Positions 15,656 through 25,199 are shown, counted from the stretch's first letter. The stretch: 64,000 bases of DNA from GWE2-42-39 sp963668595 (GCA_963668595.1 OY764876.1:1054001-1118000), one strand, 5' to 3'. A program made the numbers and translations. The notes: generated from the letters alone by a model not told the origin.

Positions 15656-16564
15656 TTAACGCGGTGATTTTCGTAATGTGTAAATTTTTGAACTCCATGG
15701 AGAATAAGTGCGGGATACTTTATTGATGGTTAATACTGTATTTTCGAAATCGTGCATTTCGTTCTGATACATGTATAAAGCCATGGCAATTGCTGCATTT
15801 ACTTCGCCTGATAGTTCTTCTTTCGAACTAGTTTTTGCAACCGATGTTTTTACAACTTCACTTTCTTGTTTGTTCGCAGCAACACGAGCTTTGCGTATGA
15901 AGAAACTTCCGATTGTATTGTAAATGATATACAAAATAGCTAATGCAGAGAAAACAACGATCATTGCAATCAATGTCATGCCCAATCCACTTGGATCCAT
16001 CTCAACAAATTTTTCGCCTGAAGATGCTCTGCGGCTATAATCATTATTTGCTCCCGGAGTTGTTTTGTCCAGTTGCGCCCATTTGTCGCTGTCGTTATTT
16101 ACACGTCCGTATGTAATGTCTGCAACCTGATTAGCCGGAATCTGTATTTTGTCAATCATTGTCCTGCCATTGGCATCGAACAAAGCAATTGTTTTACCTT
16201 CCTCAATAGTGAAATTTAAGTGAAAAATTCCACGTGCAGGTTTATTATCAGCCCAGAATACTACGTAGCATCGGGGAGATATTTGTGTTGCAGGGTCGCC
16301 GGTCGGAATCCAGTATTTGGTCGGATTATTCAAATCATCAGTAAGGAAACATCCCCCCAGGTTTACCGGGCTGTATGACGAGTTGAAAATTTCGATCCAG
16401 GAACTGTGCTGACCGAAGTCGTCTTGATAATTTGATTCGTTGATCACCAGGATTTCATTCAGCCTGAAATCGGTAGCATTTTGTGCTTTCACATTCGATA
16501 CACCAAACACAACCGCAAGCAAAATCAATATCCCGGAGAATAAATGAAGATTTCTTTTTTGCAT
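15656..16564 (-). CDS. mmdD: OadG/MmdD-like delta subunit fused to a lamin-tail domain
   Basis: 302 residues. A signal peptide (about 1-28) is followed by a lamin-tail (LTD) beta-sandwich at about 30-150 (FRLNEILVINESN, WIEIFNSSYSPVNLGGCFLT, TKYWIPTG), then one membrane helix (about 194-216, GMTLIAMIVVFSALAILYII) and a cytoplasmic OadG-like tail ending YSPWSSKIYTLRKSP. Ordinary delta subunits are only about 100 residues: one helix plus tail. The extra domain must face the periplasm. I believe related fusions occur in other Bacteroidota; its purpose is unknown. Confidence 0.85.
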   Translation of the reverse strand: MQKRNLHLFSGILILLAVVFGVSNVKAQNATDFRLNEILVINESNYQDDFGQHSSWIEIFNSSYSPVNLGGCFLTDDLNNPTKYWIPTGDPATQISPRCYVVFWADNKPARGIFHLNFTIEEGKTIALFDANGRTMIDKIQIPANQVADITYGRVNNDSDKWAQLDKTTPGANNDYSRRASSGEKFVEMDPSGLGMTLIAMIVVFSALAILYIIYNTIGSFFIRKARVAANKQESEVVKTSVAKTSSKEELSGEVNAAIAMALYMYQNEMHDFENTVLTINKVSRTYSPWSSKIYTLRKSPR

Positions 16565-16576
16565 AATCGATGTTTG

Positions 16577-18136
16577 TTATAAAGGAATGTTGGTATGTTT
16601 TTTAGGCGGCATTACATCTTTTTTAGTAGCCAAAGCCTGCAAAGCACGAATAATGCGGAAACGAGTATTACGTGGCTCAATTACATCATCGATGTAACCG
16701 TATTGAGCTGCATTGTACGGATTCGCAAATTTGTCTTTGTATTCTTCCTCAGCCTGATTAACAAATGCTGCTTTTTCTTCATTACTTTCGATTGCTGCAA
16801 TTTTTTTGCTCTGCAATACTTCGATAGCACCTTTGGGTCCCATTACTGCAATTTCGCCTGTTGGCCATGAGTAGTTGATGTCGCCACGCAGGTGTTTCGA
16901 GCTCATTACACAATATGCACCACCGTATGATTTGCGCAAAATAACAGTAACTTTTGGCACAGTTGCTTCGCCGTATGCAAACAATAGTTTAGCTCCGTGA
17001 GTGATGATACCTCCGTATTCCTGAGTTGTTCCAGGTAAGAATCCGGGAACGTCAACCAATGTAACAATTGGAATATTGAAAGCGTCGCAGAAACGAACAA
17101 AACGAGCTGCTTTACGTGATGCATTGATGTCGAGTACTCCGGCCAGATAGTTTGGCTGGTTGGCTACGATACCTGTTGAAATTCCGTTGAAACGAGCAAA
17201 TCCAACAACAATGTTTTGTGCGTAATTGCGATGTACTTCAAGGAATTCGTTGTAGTCAACAATTGAGTGAATAACATCTTTTACATCGTATGGTTTGTTC
17301 GGATTGTCAGGAATTACTTCATTCAAGAAATCGTCCAAACGATCGATTGGATCATCGCATTCAGCCAATGGTGCATCTTCCAGATTATTTTGTGGCAAAT
17401 AGCTAAGCAGTTTGCGAATCAATTGAATTCCTTCTTTTTCGTCTTCAGCAACGAAATGAGAAACTCCCGATTTTGATCCGTGAACAGAAGCTCCACCAAG
17501 TTGTTCGTCGGTTACAACTTCACCAGTTACTGTTTTTACTACTTTCGGACCTGTTACGAACATGTACGAAGTATCTTTGGTCATCATGATGAAGTCAGTC
17601 AATGCCGGAGAATAAACAGCACCACCAGCACAAGGACCGAAGATGGCAGAAATCTGAGGAATTACCCCTGAAGCCATGATGTTACGCTCGAAAATCTCAG
17701 CATAACCAGCCAATGCAGTTACACCTTCCTGAATACGAGCACCACCTGAGTCGTTGATACCGATTAACGGAGCACCAACTTTCATGGCCATATCCATTAC
17801 TTTACAAATTTTCAGTGCAAATGTTTCTGAAAGAGATCCACCGATTACAGTGAAATCCTGAGCAAAAACATATACTACACGACCGTCAATAGTTCCTTGT
17901 CCGGTAACAACACCGTCGCCCAGAAACTGAGTTTTTTCCATTCCGAAGTTTACACAACGATGTTTTACAAACATGTCGTATTCTTCAAAACTACCTTCAT
18001 CCAACAGCATATCGATGCGCTCACGTGCAGTCAGTTTGCCTTTCTGATGTTGTGCTTCAATTCTTTTCTCTCCACCTCCAAGTTTTGCTTCAGACCGAAG
18101 ATCGATGAGCTTTTTAATTTTATCTTGATTATTCAT
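16577..18136 (-). CDS. mmdA: Methylmalonyl-CoA decarboxylase alpha subunit (carboxyltransferase)
   Basis: 519 residues of the crotonase-like carboxyltransferase family. Motifs: KLTARERIDMLLDEGSFEEY, GAPLIGINDSGGARIQEGV, FGPCAGGAVYSPALTDFIMM, and in the C-terminal half LVDVPGFLPGTTQE and KSYGGAYCVMSSKHL. It moves the carboxyl of (S)-methylmalonyl-CoA to biotin, releasing propionyl-CoA. The same family also serves propionyl-CoA carboxylases; the linked membrane beta subunit and absence of a biotin carboxylase argue for the decarboxylase. Starts 40 bases after mce. Confidence 0.93.
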   Translation of the reverse strand: MNNQDKIKKLIDLRSEAKLGGGEKRIEAQHQKGKLTARERIDMLLDEGSFEEYDMFVKHRCVNFGMEKTQFLGDGVVTGQGTIDGRVVYVFAQDFTVIGGSLSETFALKICKVMDMAMKVGAPLIGINDSGGARIQEGVTALAGYAEIFERNIMASGVIPQISAIFGPCAGGAVYSPALTDFIMMTKDTSYMFVTGPKVVKTVTGEVVTDEQLGGASVHGSKSGVSHFVAEDEKEGIQLIRKLLSYLPQNNLEDAPLAECDDPIDRLDDFLNEVIPDNPNKPYDVKDVIHSIVDYNEFLEVHRNYAQNIVVGFARFNGISTGIVANQPNYLAGVLDINASRKAARFVRFCDAFNIPIVTLVDVPGFLPGTTQEYGGIITHGAKLLFAYGEATVPKVTVILRKSYGGAYCVMSSKHLRGDINYSWPTGEIAVMGPKGAIEVLQSKKIAAIESNEEKAAFVNQAEEEYKDKFANPYNAAQYGYIDDVIEPRNTRFRIIRALQALATKKDVMPPKKHTNIPL

Positions 18137-18176
18137 TTCTGTGATATATAATTAGGTGAGTCTGTCTTCTTATTGA

Positions 18177-18578
18177 TTACTCCGAGCAAAGTTCGGTTAA
18201 CACGCCCATTGTTGCTTTCGGATGCAAAAATCCAATATTTAAACCTTCAGCTCCTTTACGGGCCGATTTGTCAATCAGTTGTACTCCTTTTTCGCCAACT
18301 TCAGCCAATGCTTCGTTTACATTGTTTACAGCGAATGCAAGGTGGTGTACACCTGGTCCTTTTTTCTCAATGAATTTACCAATTGGTCCTTCCGGATCAG
18401 TTGATTCCAATAGTTCAATTTTTGTTTGTCCTACTTTGAAAAAAGCAGTTTTTACTTTCTGGTCAGCTACTTCCTCAATTGCATAGCATTTCAATCCTAA
18501 AATGCTTTCATAGTAAGGAATCGCTTCATCAATGCTGGCAACAGCAATTCCGATGTGTTCGATATGAGAAATTTCCAT
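18177..18578 (-). CDS. mce: Methylmalonyl-CoA epimerase
   Basis: 133 residues, a glyoxalase/VOC-fold protein: IEHIGIAVASIDEAIPYYE (metal His), KIELLESTDPEGPIGKFIEK, GPGVHHLAFAV, and a C-terminal Glu in GVLTELCSE. It converts (R)- to (S)-methylmalonyl-CoA, linking the B12 mutase product to the decarboxylase. First gene of the operon. A minus-strand -7-like TACTTTTG (18712-18705) lies about 130 bases upstream. Confidence 0.94.
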   Translation of the reverse strand: MEISHIEHIGIAVASIDEAIPYYESILGLKCYAIEEVADQKVKTAFFKVGQTKIELLESTDPEGPIGKFIEKKGPGVHHLAFAVNNVNEALAEVGEKGVQLIDKSARKGAEGLNIGFLHPKATMGVLTELCSE

Positions 18579-18704
18579 AGTATTAAATAATGATGTGTTT
18601 TATAAATAATGTAATGTTTTACTGCTTAGAAAATAATTTTACCGGAAGGCTCAAAAATTCGAATAGAGACTAAATTTTTTTATAACATATTTGTTTTGAA
18701 AGGA

Positions 18705-18712
18705 CAAAAGTA
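18705..18712 (-). promoter_or_regulatory. Candidate -7 box of the mce-mmd operon
   Basis: Minus-strand TACTTTTG matches TAnnTTTG and would give a leader of about 120 bases. No clear -33 element is seen and the leader shows no riboswitch I recognise. Confidence 0.4.
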
Positions 18713-18759
18713 TGTTCTCCGGTTGGATTTTCCACTAATCTTTATCAGTATTTGAAAAA

Positions 18760-18784
18760 AAAGGCAGGGATTTTCCCCTGCCTG
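18760..18784 (-). terminator. Terminator of the CoA-transferase gene
   Basis: AGGCAGGG (18762-18769) pairs perfectly with CCCTGCCT (18776-18783); the A8 run on the left gives a T8 tract on the minus strand. It separates the CoA-transferase transcript from mce. Confidence 0.8.
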
Positions 18785-18800
18785 TATCTTTTTGGTTTTC

Positions 18801-20108
18801 TTATTGTTTACTTACAAACCGGAAGTGTGATCCGAAACGTTCGAATGCTGCCTGTTCAAGAGATTCTCTGTGATCAGGGTGTGCAATTGAAATCAATAAT
18901 TTAGCACGTTCTTGCATTGTTTTTCCATACAAGTTTACTGCTCCGTATTCAGTAACTACCCAGTGCATGTTGGCACGTGTACTAACAACACCTGATCCGG
19001 GTAACAATATCGGACTGATTTTAGAAATACCTTTTTCGGTAACAGAAGGCAAAGCAATAATTGGTTTTCCACCTTTTGAGTGACCAGCACCACGAATGAA
19101 GTCAATTTGGCCACCAACGCCTGAATAGTGTTTGATTCCGATTGAGTCGGCGCAAACCTGACCAGTTAAGTCGATTGCCAGTGCCGAGTTGATAGCAGTC
19201 ATTTTGTCGAGTTTGCGGATAACAGCAACATTATTTGTATGTGCTACGTCCATCATTGCAACGCGTGGGTTGTCGTTAACGAAATCGTACAGTTCCTGTG
19301 TTCCCATAAGGAAGGATGCAACCATTTTACCGCGGTCGATGCTTTTATGTTTTCCGGTAACAATTCCTTTTTCAACCAACGGAAGAATACCGTCAGCAAA
19401 CATTTCGGTGTGTACACCAAGATCTTTATGGTTTCCTAATTGAGCCAATACTGCATTCGGGATACCACCGATACCCATTTGTAAACATGCGCCATCTTCA
19501 ACCAGTGCGGCAACATTTTTACCAATTTGGATTTCTTGCTCAGTAAGCGGAGCAAATCCGTGAGTATAAAGTTTAATATCGTCTTCAACAAAAATGTCAA
19601 TTTCGTCAATATGAATCATTGCATCTCCCCAGCAACGTGGTACGTTCGGGTTTACTGCAGCAATTACCACGTCGGCGGTTTGTACAGCAGCAAGAGTTGC
19701 ATCAACCGAAGTTCCTAACGAAACAAAACCATGTTTGTCAGGAGTTGAACACATAATCATTGCTACATTTACTTTCAGATAACCTTCGCGGATAAGTTTT
19801 TGTGTTTCGCTCAGAAACACTGGAATATAATCGGCATAACCAGCCTGAGTTTGCTTGCGCAGGTTACCTCCCACAAAGAACTGTTCCGATACAAAGATTC
19901 CTTCAAATTCAGGATTTGCATAGTCAACTGTTCCTTCAACGTGAATGTGCTGAATACGTACATTATACAATTCTCCGTTGCGACCTCTTTCTACCATTGG
20001 TTTAATTAAGGTGTGAGGAGTTACGGCTACACTACTTAAATGTACGCGGTCGCCTGATTTGATTACTTTTACAGCCTCTTCGGGGCTTACATATTTAATT
20101 TGCTTCAT
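18801..20108 (-). CDS. Acetyl-CoA hydrolase/transferase family CoA-transferase
   Basis: 435 residues of the Cat1/4-hydroxybutyrate CoA-transferase family: QIHHVEGT-like start region (RIQHIHVEGTVDYANP), MIMCSTPDKHGFVSLG, GIGGIPNAVLAQLG, HTEMFADGILPLVEKG (candidate catalytic Glu), GVGGQIDFIRGAGHSKGGK and VVTEYGAVNLYGKTMQERA. Such enzymes exchange CoA between short-chain acids. Beside the epimerase-decarboxylase operon, a propionyl-CoA:succinate (or acetate) CoA-transferase role is likely, regenerating succinyl-CoA and releasing propionate. Substrate is inferred from context only. It has its own terminator and a minus-strand -7 box (20157-20150). Confidence 0.85.
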   Translation of the reverse strand: MKQIKYVSPEEAVKVIKSGDRVHLSSVAVTPHTLIKPMVERGRNGELYNVRIQHIHVEGTVDYANPEFEGIFVSEQFFVGGNLRKQTQAGYADYIPVFLSETQKLIREGYLKVNVAMIMCSTPDKHGFVSLGTSVDATLAAVQTADVVIAAVNPNVPRCWGDAMIHIDEIDIFVEDDIKLYTHGFAPLTEQEIQIGKNVAALVEDGACLQMGIGGIPNAVLAQLGNHKDLGVHTEMFADGILPLVEKGIVTGKHKSIDRGKMVASFLMGTQELYDFVNDNPRVAMMDVAHTNNVAVIRKLDKMTAINSALAIDLTGQVCADSIGIKHYSGVGGQIDFIRGAGHSKGGKPIIALPSVTEKGISKISPILLPGSGVVSTRANMHWVVTEYGAVNLYGKTMQERAKLLISIAHPDHRESLEQAAFERFGSHFRFVSKQ

Positions 20109-20149
20109 AATACATAGATTGAAAAGATTGCCTTTTTTTCAGTTGCGCG

Positions 20150-20157
20150 CAAATATA
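20150..20157 (-). promoter_or_regulatory. Candidate -7 box of the CoA-transferase gene
   Basis: Minus-strand TATATTTG, about 40 bases upstream of the start at 20108. Confidence 0.45.
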
Positions 20158-20401
20158 GAAATTAATTTTTCAAACTTGTTGGTTCGAAAATCTATTTAAA
20201 AAGCCTCTAAGTAATTGGTTGTCTTTTGTAAAATTAACGTTAATTTCATCATTGGTAAAATATGTTCTTTGACAGGATTTTGTCGGAAATACGCTTTATG
20301 TTGTCTGTATTAATAATGGTATAAAATGATAGGAGAAGACTTATTAACACTGACTCTTTATTTCTTTTTTGTAAGAGATGATTCTACGTTTAAAGATGTT
20401 T

Positions 20402-20409
20402 TATCTTTG
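20402..20409 (+). promoter_or_regulatory. -7 box for purL
   Basis: TATCTTTG lies 55 bases before the purL ATG at 20465 and inside the long upstream extension of the frame from 20378, which supports the downstream start. The rest of the 20109-20464 gap shows no gene. Confidence 0.55.
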
Positions 20410-20464
20410 TGGCGTTGAAAAAAATGTCGTCCGTGACATCAATAGTAAACTTAAAAATTCCGAC

Positions 20465-23400
20465 ATGATATTATTTTTTAAAACACCCCATGAAAATATC
20501 ATTGCTGTTCAAACAGCGGAGTCTCTATCAGCCGAAAATATTGAAAAACTGCTTTGGTTATTTGGCGGTGCCGAATGGTTGAATCAGGAGCAATTGCCCG
20601 GATGGTTTGTTGGCCCTCGCAAAGAGATGCTGACCCCCTGGAGTACCAATGCCGTAGAGATCACTCAAAACATGGGTATTGCCGGAATTTTCCGTATGGA
20701 AGAGTACGTACAGGTGCCGGATGCAAAAGCGGGCTTCGACCCAATGTTGCAAGCCATGTATCACAATCTCGATCAGCAGCTTTTTACAATTAGCAAATTA
20801 CCTGATCCGATTGTGGCAATTGAGAACATTGCGGCATACAATGAAGCCGAGGGTTTGGCTTTGAGTGCTGAAGAAATTGCGTATTTAAATGAGGTGTCAG
20901 AAAAACTCGGTCGTAAGCTTACTGACAGCGAAGTGTTTGGCTTTTCGCAGGTAAACTCGGAACACTGCCGCCACAAAATTTTTAACGGAGCTTTTGTTAT
21001 TGATGGGGTAGAGCAGGAAATGTCGCTATTCCAAATGATTAAAAAGACTTCAAAAGAAAACCCAAATAAAATTATATCGGCATACAAGGATAACTGCTCA
21101 TTTGTACAAGGTCCGGTAGTTGAACAATTTGCACCCAAAACACAGGATAAACCTGATTTCTTCGAAGTAAAAGATATTGAAACAGTACTTTCGCTGAAAG
21201 CCGAAACACATAACTTCCCGACAACCGTAGAGCCGTTCAACGGTGCTGCAACCGGAACGGGTGGCGAAATTCGCGACCGTATTGCTGGAGGAAAAGGAAG
21301 CTTGCCAATTGCAGGAACTGCTGTGTATATGACTTCGTATCCGCGTACCGAAGTAGCCCGCTCGTGGGAACAGGCTACCGAAGAACGCGACTGGTTATAC
21401 CAAACTCCGGAAGAAATTCTGATCAAAGCATCAAACGGTGCCAGCGACTTTGGTAATAAATTCGGGCAGCCGATTATTACCGGTTCGGTACTCACTTTCG
21501 AACATTTTGAATCATACAAAAAATACGGTTACGACAAAGTAATCATGCTTGCCGGAGGTATTGGTTTCGGAGCTAAAAAGGATAGCTTGAAAGACGAACC
21601 AGCCGTAGGTGATAAATTAGTGCTTTTAGGTGGCGACAACTACCGCATTGGTATGGGTGGTGGCGCAGTATCGTCGGTAGATACCGGCGAATTTGATAAT
21701 GCTATCGAACTAAATGCAGTGCAACGTGCCAATCCTGAAATGCAGAAACGTGCTTACAATGCAATTCGTGCAATGGCCGAGTCGGATTGTAACCCGATTG
21801 TTTCGATTCACGACCACGGTGCCGGTGGCCACCTGAACTGTTTATCTGAATTAGTAGAAGCTACTGGTGGAAAGATTGACACCGCAAAATTACCGGTTGG
21901 TGATCCGACTTTGTCGCAAAAAGAAATTGTGGGCAACGAGTCGCAGGAACGCATGGGCTTGGTAATGAAAGAAAAAGATGTGGAATTGTTGCGAAAAGTG
22001 GCTGAACGCGAACGCGCACCGATGTATGTAATTGGTGAAACAACCGGCGACATGCAGTTTACTTTCGAAAATTCGAAAACCGGCGAAAAACCAATCGACT
22101 GGCAGTTGGCCTACATGTTCGGAAATCCGCCTAAAACAGTTCTGACAGATAAAACGGTAGTGAATTGCTACAACGAAATTGAATACGATACAACTAAAAT
22201 AGAGGATTACCTCGAAAATGTATTGCAACTTGAATCGGTTGCATGTAAAGACTGGCTCACCAATAAAGTGGACCGTTCGGTAACCGGACGTATTGCAAAA
22301 CAGCAGTGTGCCGGAAAATTGCAACTGCCATTAAATAATGTGGGTGTAATTACTTTGGATTATCAGGGGAAAAGTGGTATTGCTACCACTATCGGACATG
22401 CTCCGGTAGCAGCAATGGTTTCTGCTGAAAACGGTTCGGTGCTGGCTATTGCCGAATCGCTGACGAATATTGTTTTCGCTCCGATGGCCGACCAGATGCG
22501 CAGTGTTTCGCTGAGTGCCAACTGGATGTGGCCGGCGAAAAACGAAGGCGAAAATGCCCGGATTTATAAAGCAGTAAAAGCGGCCAGCGACTTTGCCTGT
22601 GCTTTGGGAATCAATATTCCGACAGGAAAAGACTCGATGTCGATGACCCAGAAGTACAAAGACGATGTGGTGTATGCGCCAGGAACTGTGATTATTTCTG
22701 CATCGGGAGAAGTTACTGATGTGCGGAAAGTGGTTGAGCCTGTTTTGGTGAATGACTCGTCTAAATCGGTTTATCTGCTAGATATGTCGAAAACGGACCG
22801 TGCGTTGGGCGGAAGTGCATTCTCACAAATTGTAAACCGTTTGGGCAACGAAACACCAACGATTGCCGATGCCGATTATTTTGTGAAGGCATTCAATGCT
22901 GTTCAGCAACAAATTGAAGCTGGAAATATTTTGGCTGGCCACGATATTTCATCGGGTGGTTTGATTACTACTTTGCTTGAAATGTGTTTCAGCGATAATC
23001 AAACCGGTTTGCAGGTTGATCTTTCAGGCTTGAATGAGAAGGACGCTGTGAAAGTATTGTTCAGCGAAAATCCAGGATTGGTTCTTCAGGTAAATGATGC
23101 AACTGGTTTTGAAGCTGCGATGCAGACAGCCGGAGTAGCCGTGATCAAACTTGGTCATGCAACTGCTGTTTCATCTTGTAAAATCAAAAATTTCGAAACA
23201 GAACTTGAATTGGATATTGCTTCGCTGCGCGACCTGTGGTTTAAATCATCTTACCTGCTTGATCGCAAACAGAGTGGTGAAAAACTGGCGCTCGAACGCT
23301 ACAAAAACTATAAGAAAAACGAACTCGAATATAATTTCAACGGCTTTACCGGCAAAGCGGCCGATTACGGTATCGACCTGAAACGCCGTACTCCAAGTGG

Positions 23401-24151
23401 GGTAAAAGCAGCGATTATTCGCGAAAAAGGTGTAAATGGCGATCGCGAAATGGCTTATGCAATGTATCTGGCGGGATTGGATGTGAAAGACGTTCACATG
23501 ACTGACCTGATTGCCGGACGCGAAACACTCCAAGACGTGAATATGATCGTGTTTGTTGGTGGATTTTCGAACTCCGATGTACTCGGATCAGCCAAAGGTT
23601 GGGCCGGTGCATTCAAATACAACGAAAAAGCCCGTCAGGCACTCGAAAATTTCTATAAACGAGAAAATACTCTTAGTTTGGGTGTTTGCAACGGCTGTCA
23701 GTTGATGGTGGAACTTGGACTGATTTACCCGGAACACGACCAAATGCCGAAAATGTTGCACAACGAGTCGCACAAATTCGAGTCATGCTTTGTGAATGTT
23801 GAGATTCCGCAGAACAATTCGGTGATGCTAAGCTCAATGTCAGGAAGTAAATTAGGTGTTTGGGTGGCCCACGGAGAAGGAAAATTCTCCTTGCCTAAAG
23901 CAGAATCAGAATACAAGGTAATAATGAAATACGCAGGCGAAGGTTATCCGGCCAATCCGAATGGATCGATGTATAATATCGCCGGTTTGTGTTCGAATGA
24001 TGGTCGGCATTTGGTGATGATGCCTCACCTCGAAAGGGCATTTAAACCCTGGCACTGGGGCTGGTACCCGCGCGAACGCCGCAACGACGAAGTGGCTCCA
24101 TGGATTGAAGCCTTCGTTAATGCCCGAAAATGGATTGAAAAACATCAGTAA
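20465..24151 (+). CDS. purL: Phosphoribosylformylglycinamidine synthase (single-chain)
   Basis: 1228 residues from the ATG at 20465 (MILFFKTPHENIIAVQ, typical of Bacteroidota PurL); an in-frame ATG at 20378 is rejected because a promoter box lies between. Domains: N-terminal PurS-like region, linker, two PurM-like ATP-binding halves (VNSEHCRHKIF, ETHNFPTTVEPFNGAATGTGG, HDHGAGGHLNCLSELVEATG, ISSGGLITTLLEMCFS) and a C-terminal glutamine amidotransferase with the nucleophile in LGVCNGCQLMVELG and the HxE pair in MMPHLERAFKPWHW. It converts FGAR to FGAM in purine synthesis using glutamine and ATP. Monocistronic. Confidence 0.97.
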   Translation: MILFFKTPHENIIAVQTAESLSAENIEKLLWLFGGAEWLNQEQLPGWFVGPRKEMLTPWSTNAVEITQNMGIAGIFRMEEYVQVPDAKAGFDPMLQAMYHNLDQQLFTISKLPDPIVAIENIAAYNEAEGLALSAEEIAYLNEVSEKLGRKLTDSEVFGFSQVNSEHCRHKIFNGAFVIDGVEQEMSLFQMIKKTSKENPNKIISAYKDNCSFVQGPVVEQFAPKTQDKPDFFEVKDIETVLSLKAETHNFPTTVEPFNGAATGTGGEIRDRIAGGKGSLPIAGTAVYMTSYPRTEVARSWEQATEERDWLYQTPEEILIKASNGASDFGNKFGQPIITGSVLTFEHFESYKKYGYDKVIMLAGGIGFGAKKDSLKDEPAVGDKLVLLGGDNYRIGMGGGAVSSVDTGEFDNAIELNAVQRANPEMQKRAYNAIRAMAESDCNPIVSIHDHGAGGHLNCLSELVEATGGKIDTAKLPVGDPTLSQKEIVGNESQERMGLVMKEKDVELLRKVAERERAPMYVIGETTGDMQFTFENSKTGEKPIDWQLAYMFGNPPKTVLTDKTVVNCYNEIEYDTTKIEDYLENVLQLESVACKDWLTNKVDRSVTGRIAKQQCAGKLQLPLNNVGVITLDYQGKSGIATTIGHAPVAAMVSAENGSVLAIAESLTNIVFAPMADQMRSVSLSANWMWPAKNEGENARIYKAVKAASDFACALGINIPTGKDSMSMTQKYKDDVVYAPGTVIISASGEVTDVRKVVEPVLVNDSSKSVYLLDMSKTDRALGGSAFSQIVNRLGNETPTIADADYFVKAFNAVQQQIEAGNILAGHDISSGGLITTLLEMCFSDNQTGLQVDLSGLNEKDAVKVLFSENPGLVLQVNDATGFEAAMQTAGVAVIKLGHATAVSSCKIKNFETELELDIASLRDLWFKSSYLLDRKQSGEKLALERYKNYKKNELEYNFNGFTGKAADYGIDLKRRTPSGVKAAIIREKGVNGDREMAYAMYLAGLDVKDVHMTDLIAGRETLQDVNMIVFVGGFSNSDVLGSAKGWAGAFKYNEKARQALENFYKRENTLSLGVCNGCQLMVELGLIYPEHDQMPKMLHNESHKFESCFVNVEIPQNNSVMLSSMSGSKLGVWVAHGEGKFSLPKAESEYKVIMKYAGEGYPANPNGSMYNIAGLCSNDGRHLVMMPHLERAFKPWHWGWYPRERRNDEVAPWIEAFVNARKWIEKHQ

Positions 24152-24159
24152 CATTCATA

Positions 24160-24186
24160 GAGCCTCCGAAAGGGGGCTTTTTTCTT
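24160..24186 (+). terminator. purL terminator
   Basis: AGCCTCC (24161-24167) pairs with GGGGGCT (24172-24178, one wobble) and is followed by a T6 tract, ten bases after the purL stop. Confidence 0.75.
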
Positions 24187-24328
24187 TCTGTTGAAATTAT
24201 TTTTTCAATGTTTTTTTTACAAGGAAGCAACCATTTGCTTTATTTCTGGTCTTTATTTTCTGAAAACAAATAAGAAATACTTGTTACATAACTTGTATTT
24301 ACGGTAACTTATTCAGAAACAAAAAACA

Positions 24329-24679
24329 ATGAGCCGTTTACAAAAAATGATAGCTCTTACCCCAGAGTGCTATTTTTTACTTTTTTCGCTAAGTGCGATT
24401 TTTCCACCTTCGGGGCACATCAACTTTTTCGCATTACTTGTTGCAGTAATATTTGCCATACAGTTTCTTTATAAAAATAAAAATGTCGGGATACTTATTG
24501 GCTGGTTGCTATTATTGATGAATTTTTATGTGGTGCTGTCTGTTGCCGGAAGAGGAAATGATACGCCGGATTTCAGTCATGGTATTTGTTTTTTATGCCG
24601 ATGGGGTTGGCAATTTCTGTTACTTCATGGACTAATGGCTATCGGATTAATTTATAAAAACATCCGCGTTGTAAAATAA
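24329..24679 (+). CDS. Small membrane protein, tandem paralogue 1
   Basis: 116 residues with about four membrane segments (13-24, 30-45, 52-71, 90-108) and a basic C-terminus KNIRVVK. It aligns over its whole length with the next gene: LTPECYFLLFSLSAIFPPSG against LPELFFLVVGLVALFTPPFH, YKNKNVGILIGWLLLL against SRNKAVGIIIGGLAIL, and the shared ending KNIR. No known family recognised. The unusual loop FSHGICFLCRWGW has two Cys not shared by the paralogue. Confidence 0.7.
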   Translation: MSRLQKMIALTPECYFLLFSLSAIFPPSGHINFFALLVAVIFAIQFLYKNKNVGILIGWLLLLMNFYVVLSVAGRGNDTPDFSHGICFLCRWGWQFLLLHGLMAIGLIYKNIRVVK

Positions 24680-24775
24680 TTTAGATTTCAGATACGAATA
24701 CAATAGTTTATTTCGTTTTTCATCCATACGTTTTATTCCGTACGTTGAAATATCATCCATTTTAAAACCTATGCA

Positions 24776-25138
24776 ATGAAAAAAGTACTGCCATTTTTAC
24801 CCGAGCTGTTTTTCTTAGTTGTTGGATTGGTTGCATTATTCACGCCTCCGTTTCATTTTAATGTGCTTGCATTGGCTTTTGTTGCTGTTTTTGTGCAACA
24901 ACTAATATCCAGGAACAAAGCGGTAGGAATCATTATTGGAGGGCTAGCCATATTAGTAAGCATATACATGTTACTTGCACTGCTATCTGAATTCTCTGAA
25001 TTTAAATCGTTCACATCCGGAGCAAAGCAAATGCTTTTTGTTGGGTTGCCTTTAGTCTTGTTGAGCTTGGCAATGGCAGGGTGGATGTTCTTTAAAAATA
25101 TTAGAACAAAAGAATATTGTGAACTTGCAGAGAATTGA
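24776..25138 (+). CDS. Small membrane protein, tandem paralogue 2
   Basis: 120 residues, about four membrane segments, paralogous to the preceding gene 97 bases upstream (shared PE-F-L pattern, NKxVGIxIG and FKNIRTKE end). Probably a recent-to-moderate tandem duplication. Function unknown; possibly a small integral envelope protein. Confidence 0.72.
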   Translation: MKKVLPFLPELFFLVVGLVALFTPPFHFNVLALAFVAVFVQQLISRNKAVGIIIGGLAILVSIYMLLALLSEFSEFKSFTSGAKQMLFVGLPLVLLSLAMAGWMFFKNIRTKEYCELAEN

Positions 25139-25199
25139 TTTATGTAATCCAATACGTGAATTAATTTATTCTTATTTATTCCGAGGAGATAAATGAAAA

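Noticed and set aside
20773..21519. 248-codon antisense frame inside purL
   Set aside because: It is the shadow of a strongly conserved gene, shows no recognisable domain, and has no promoter or export signal.
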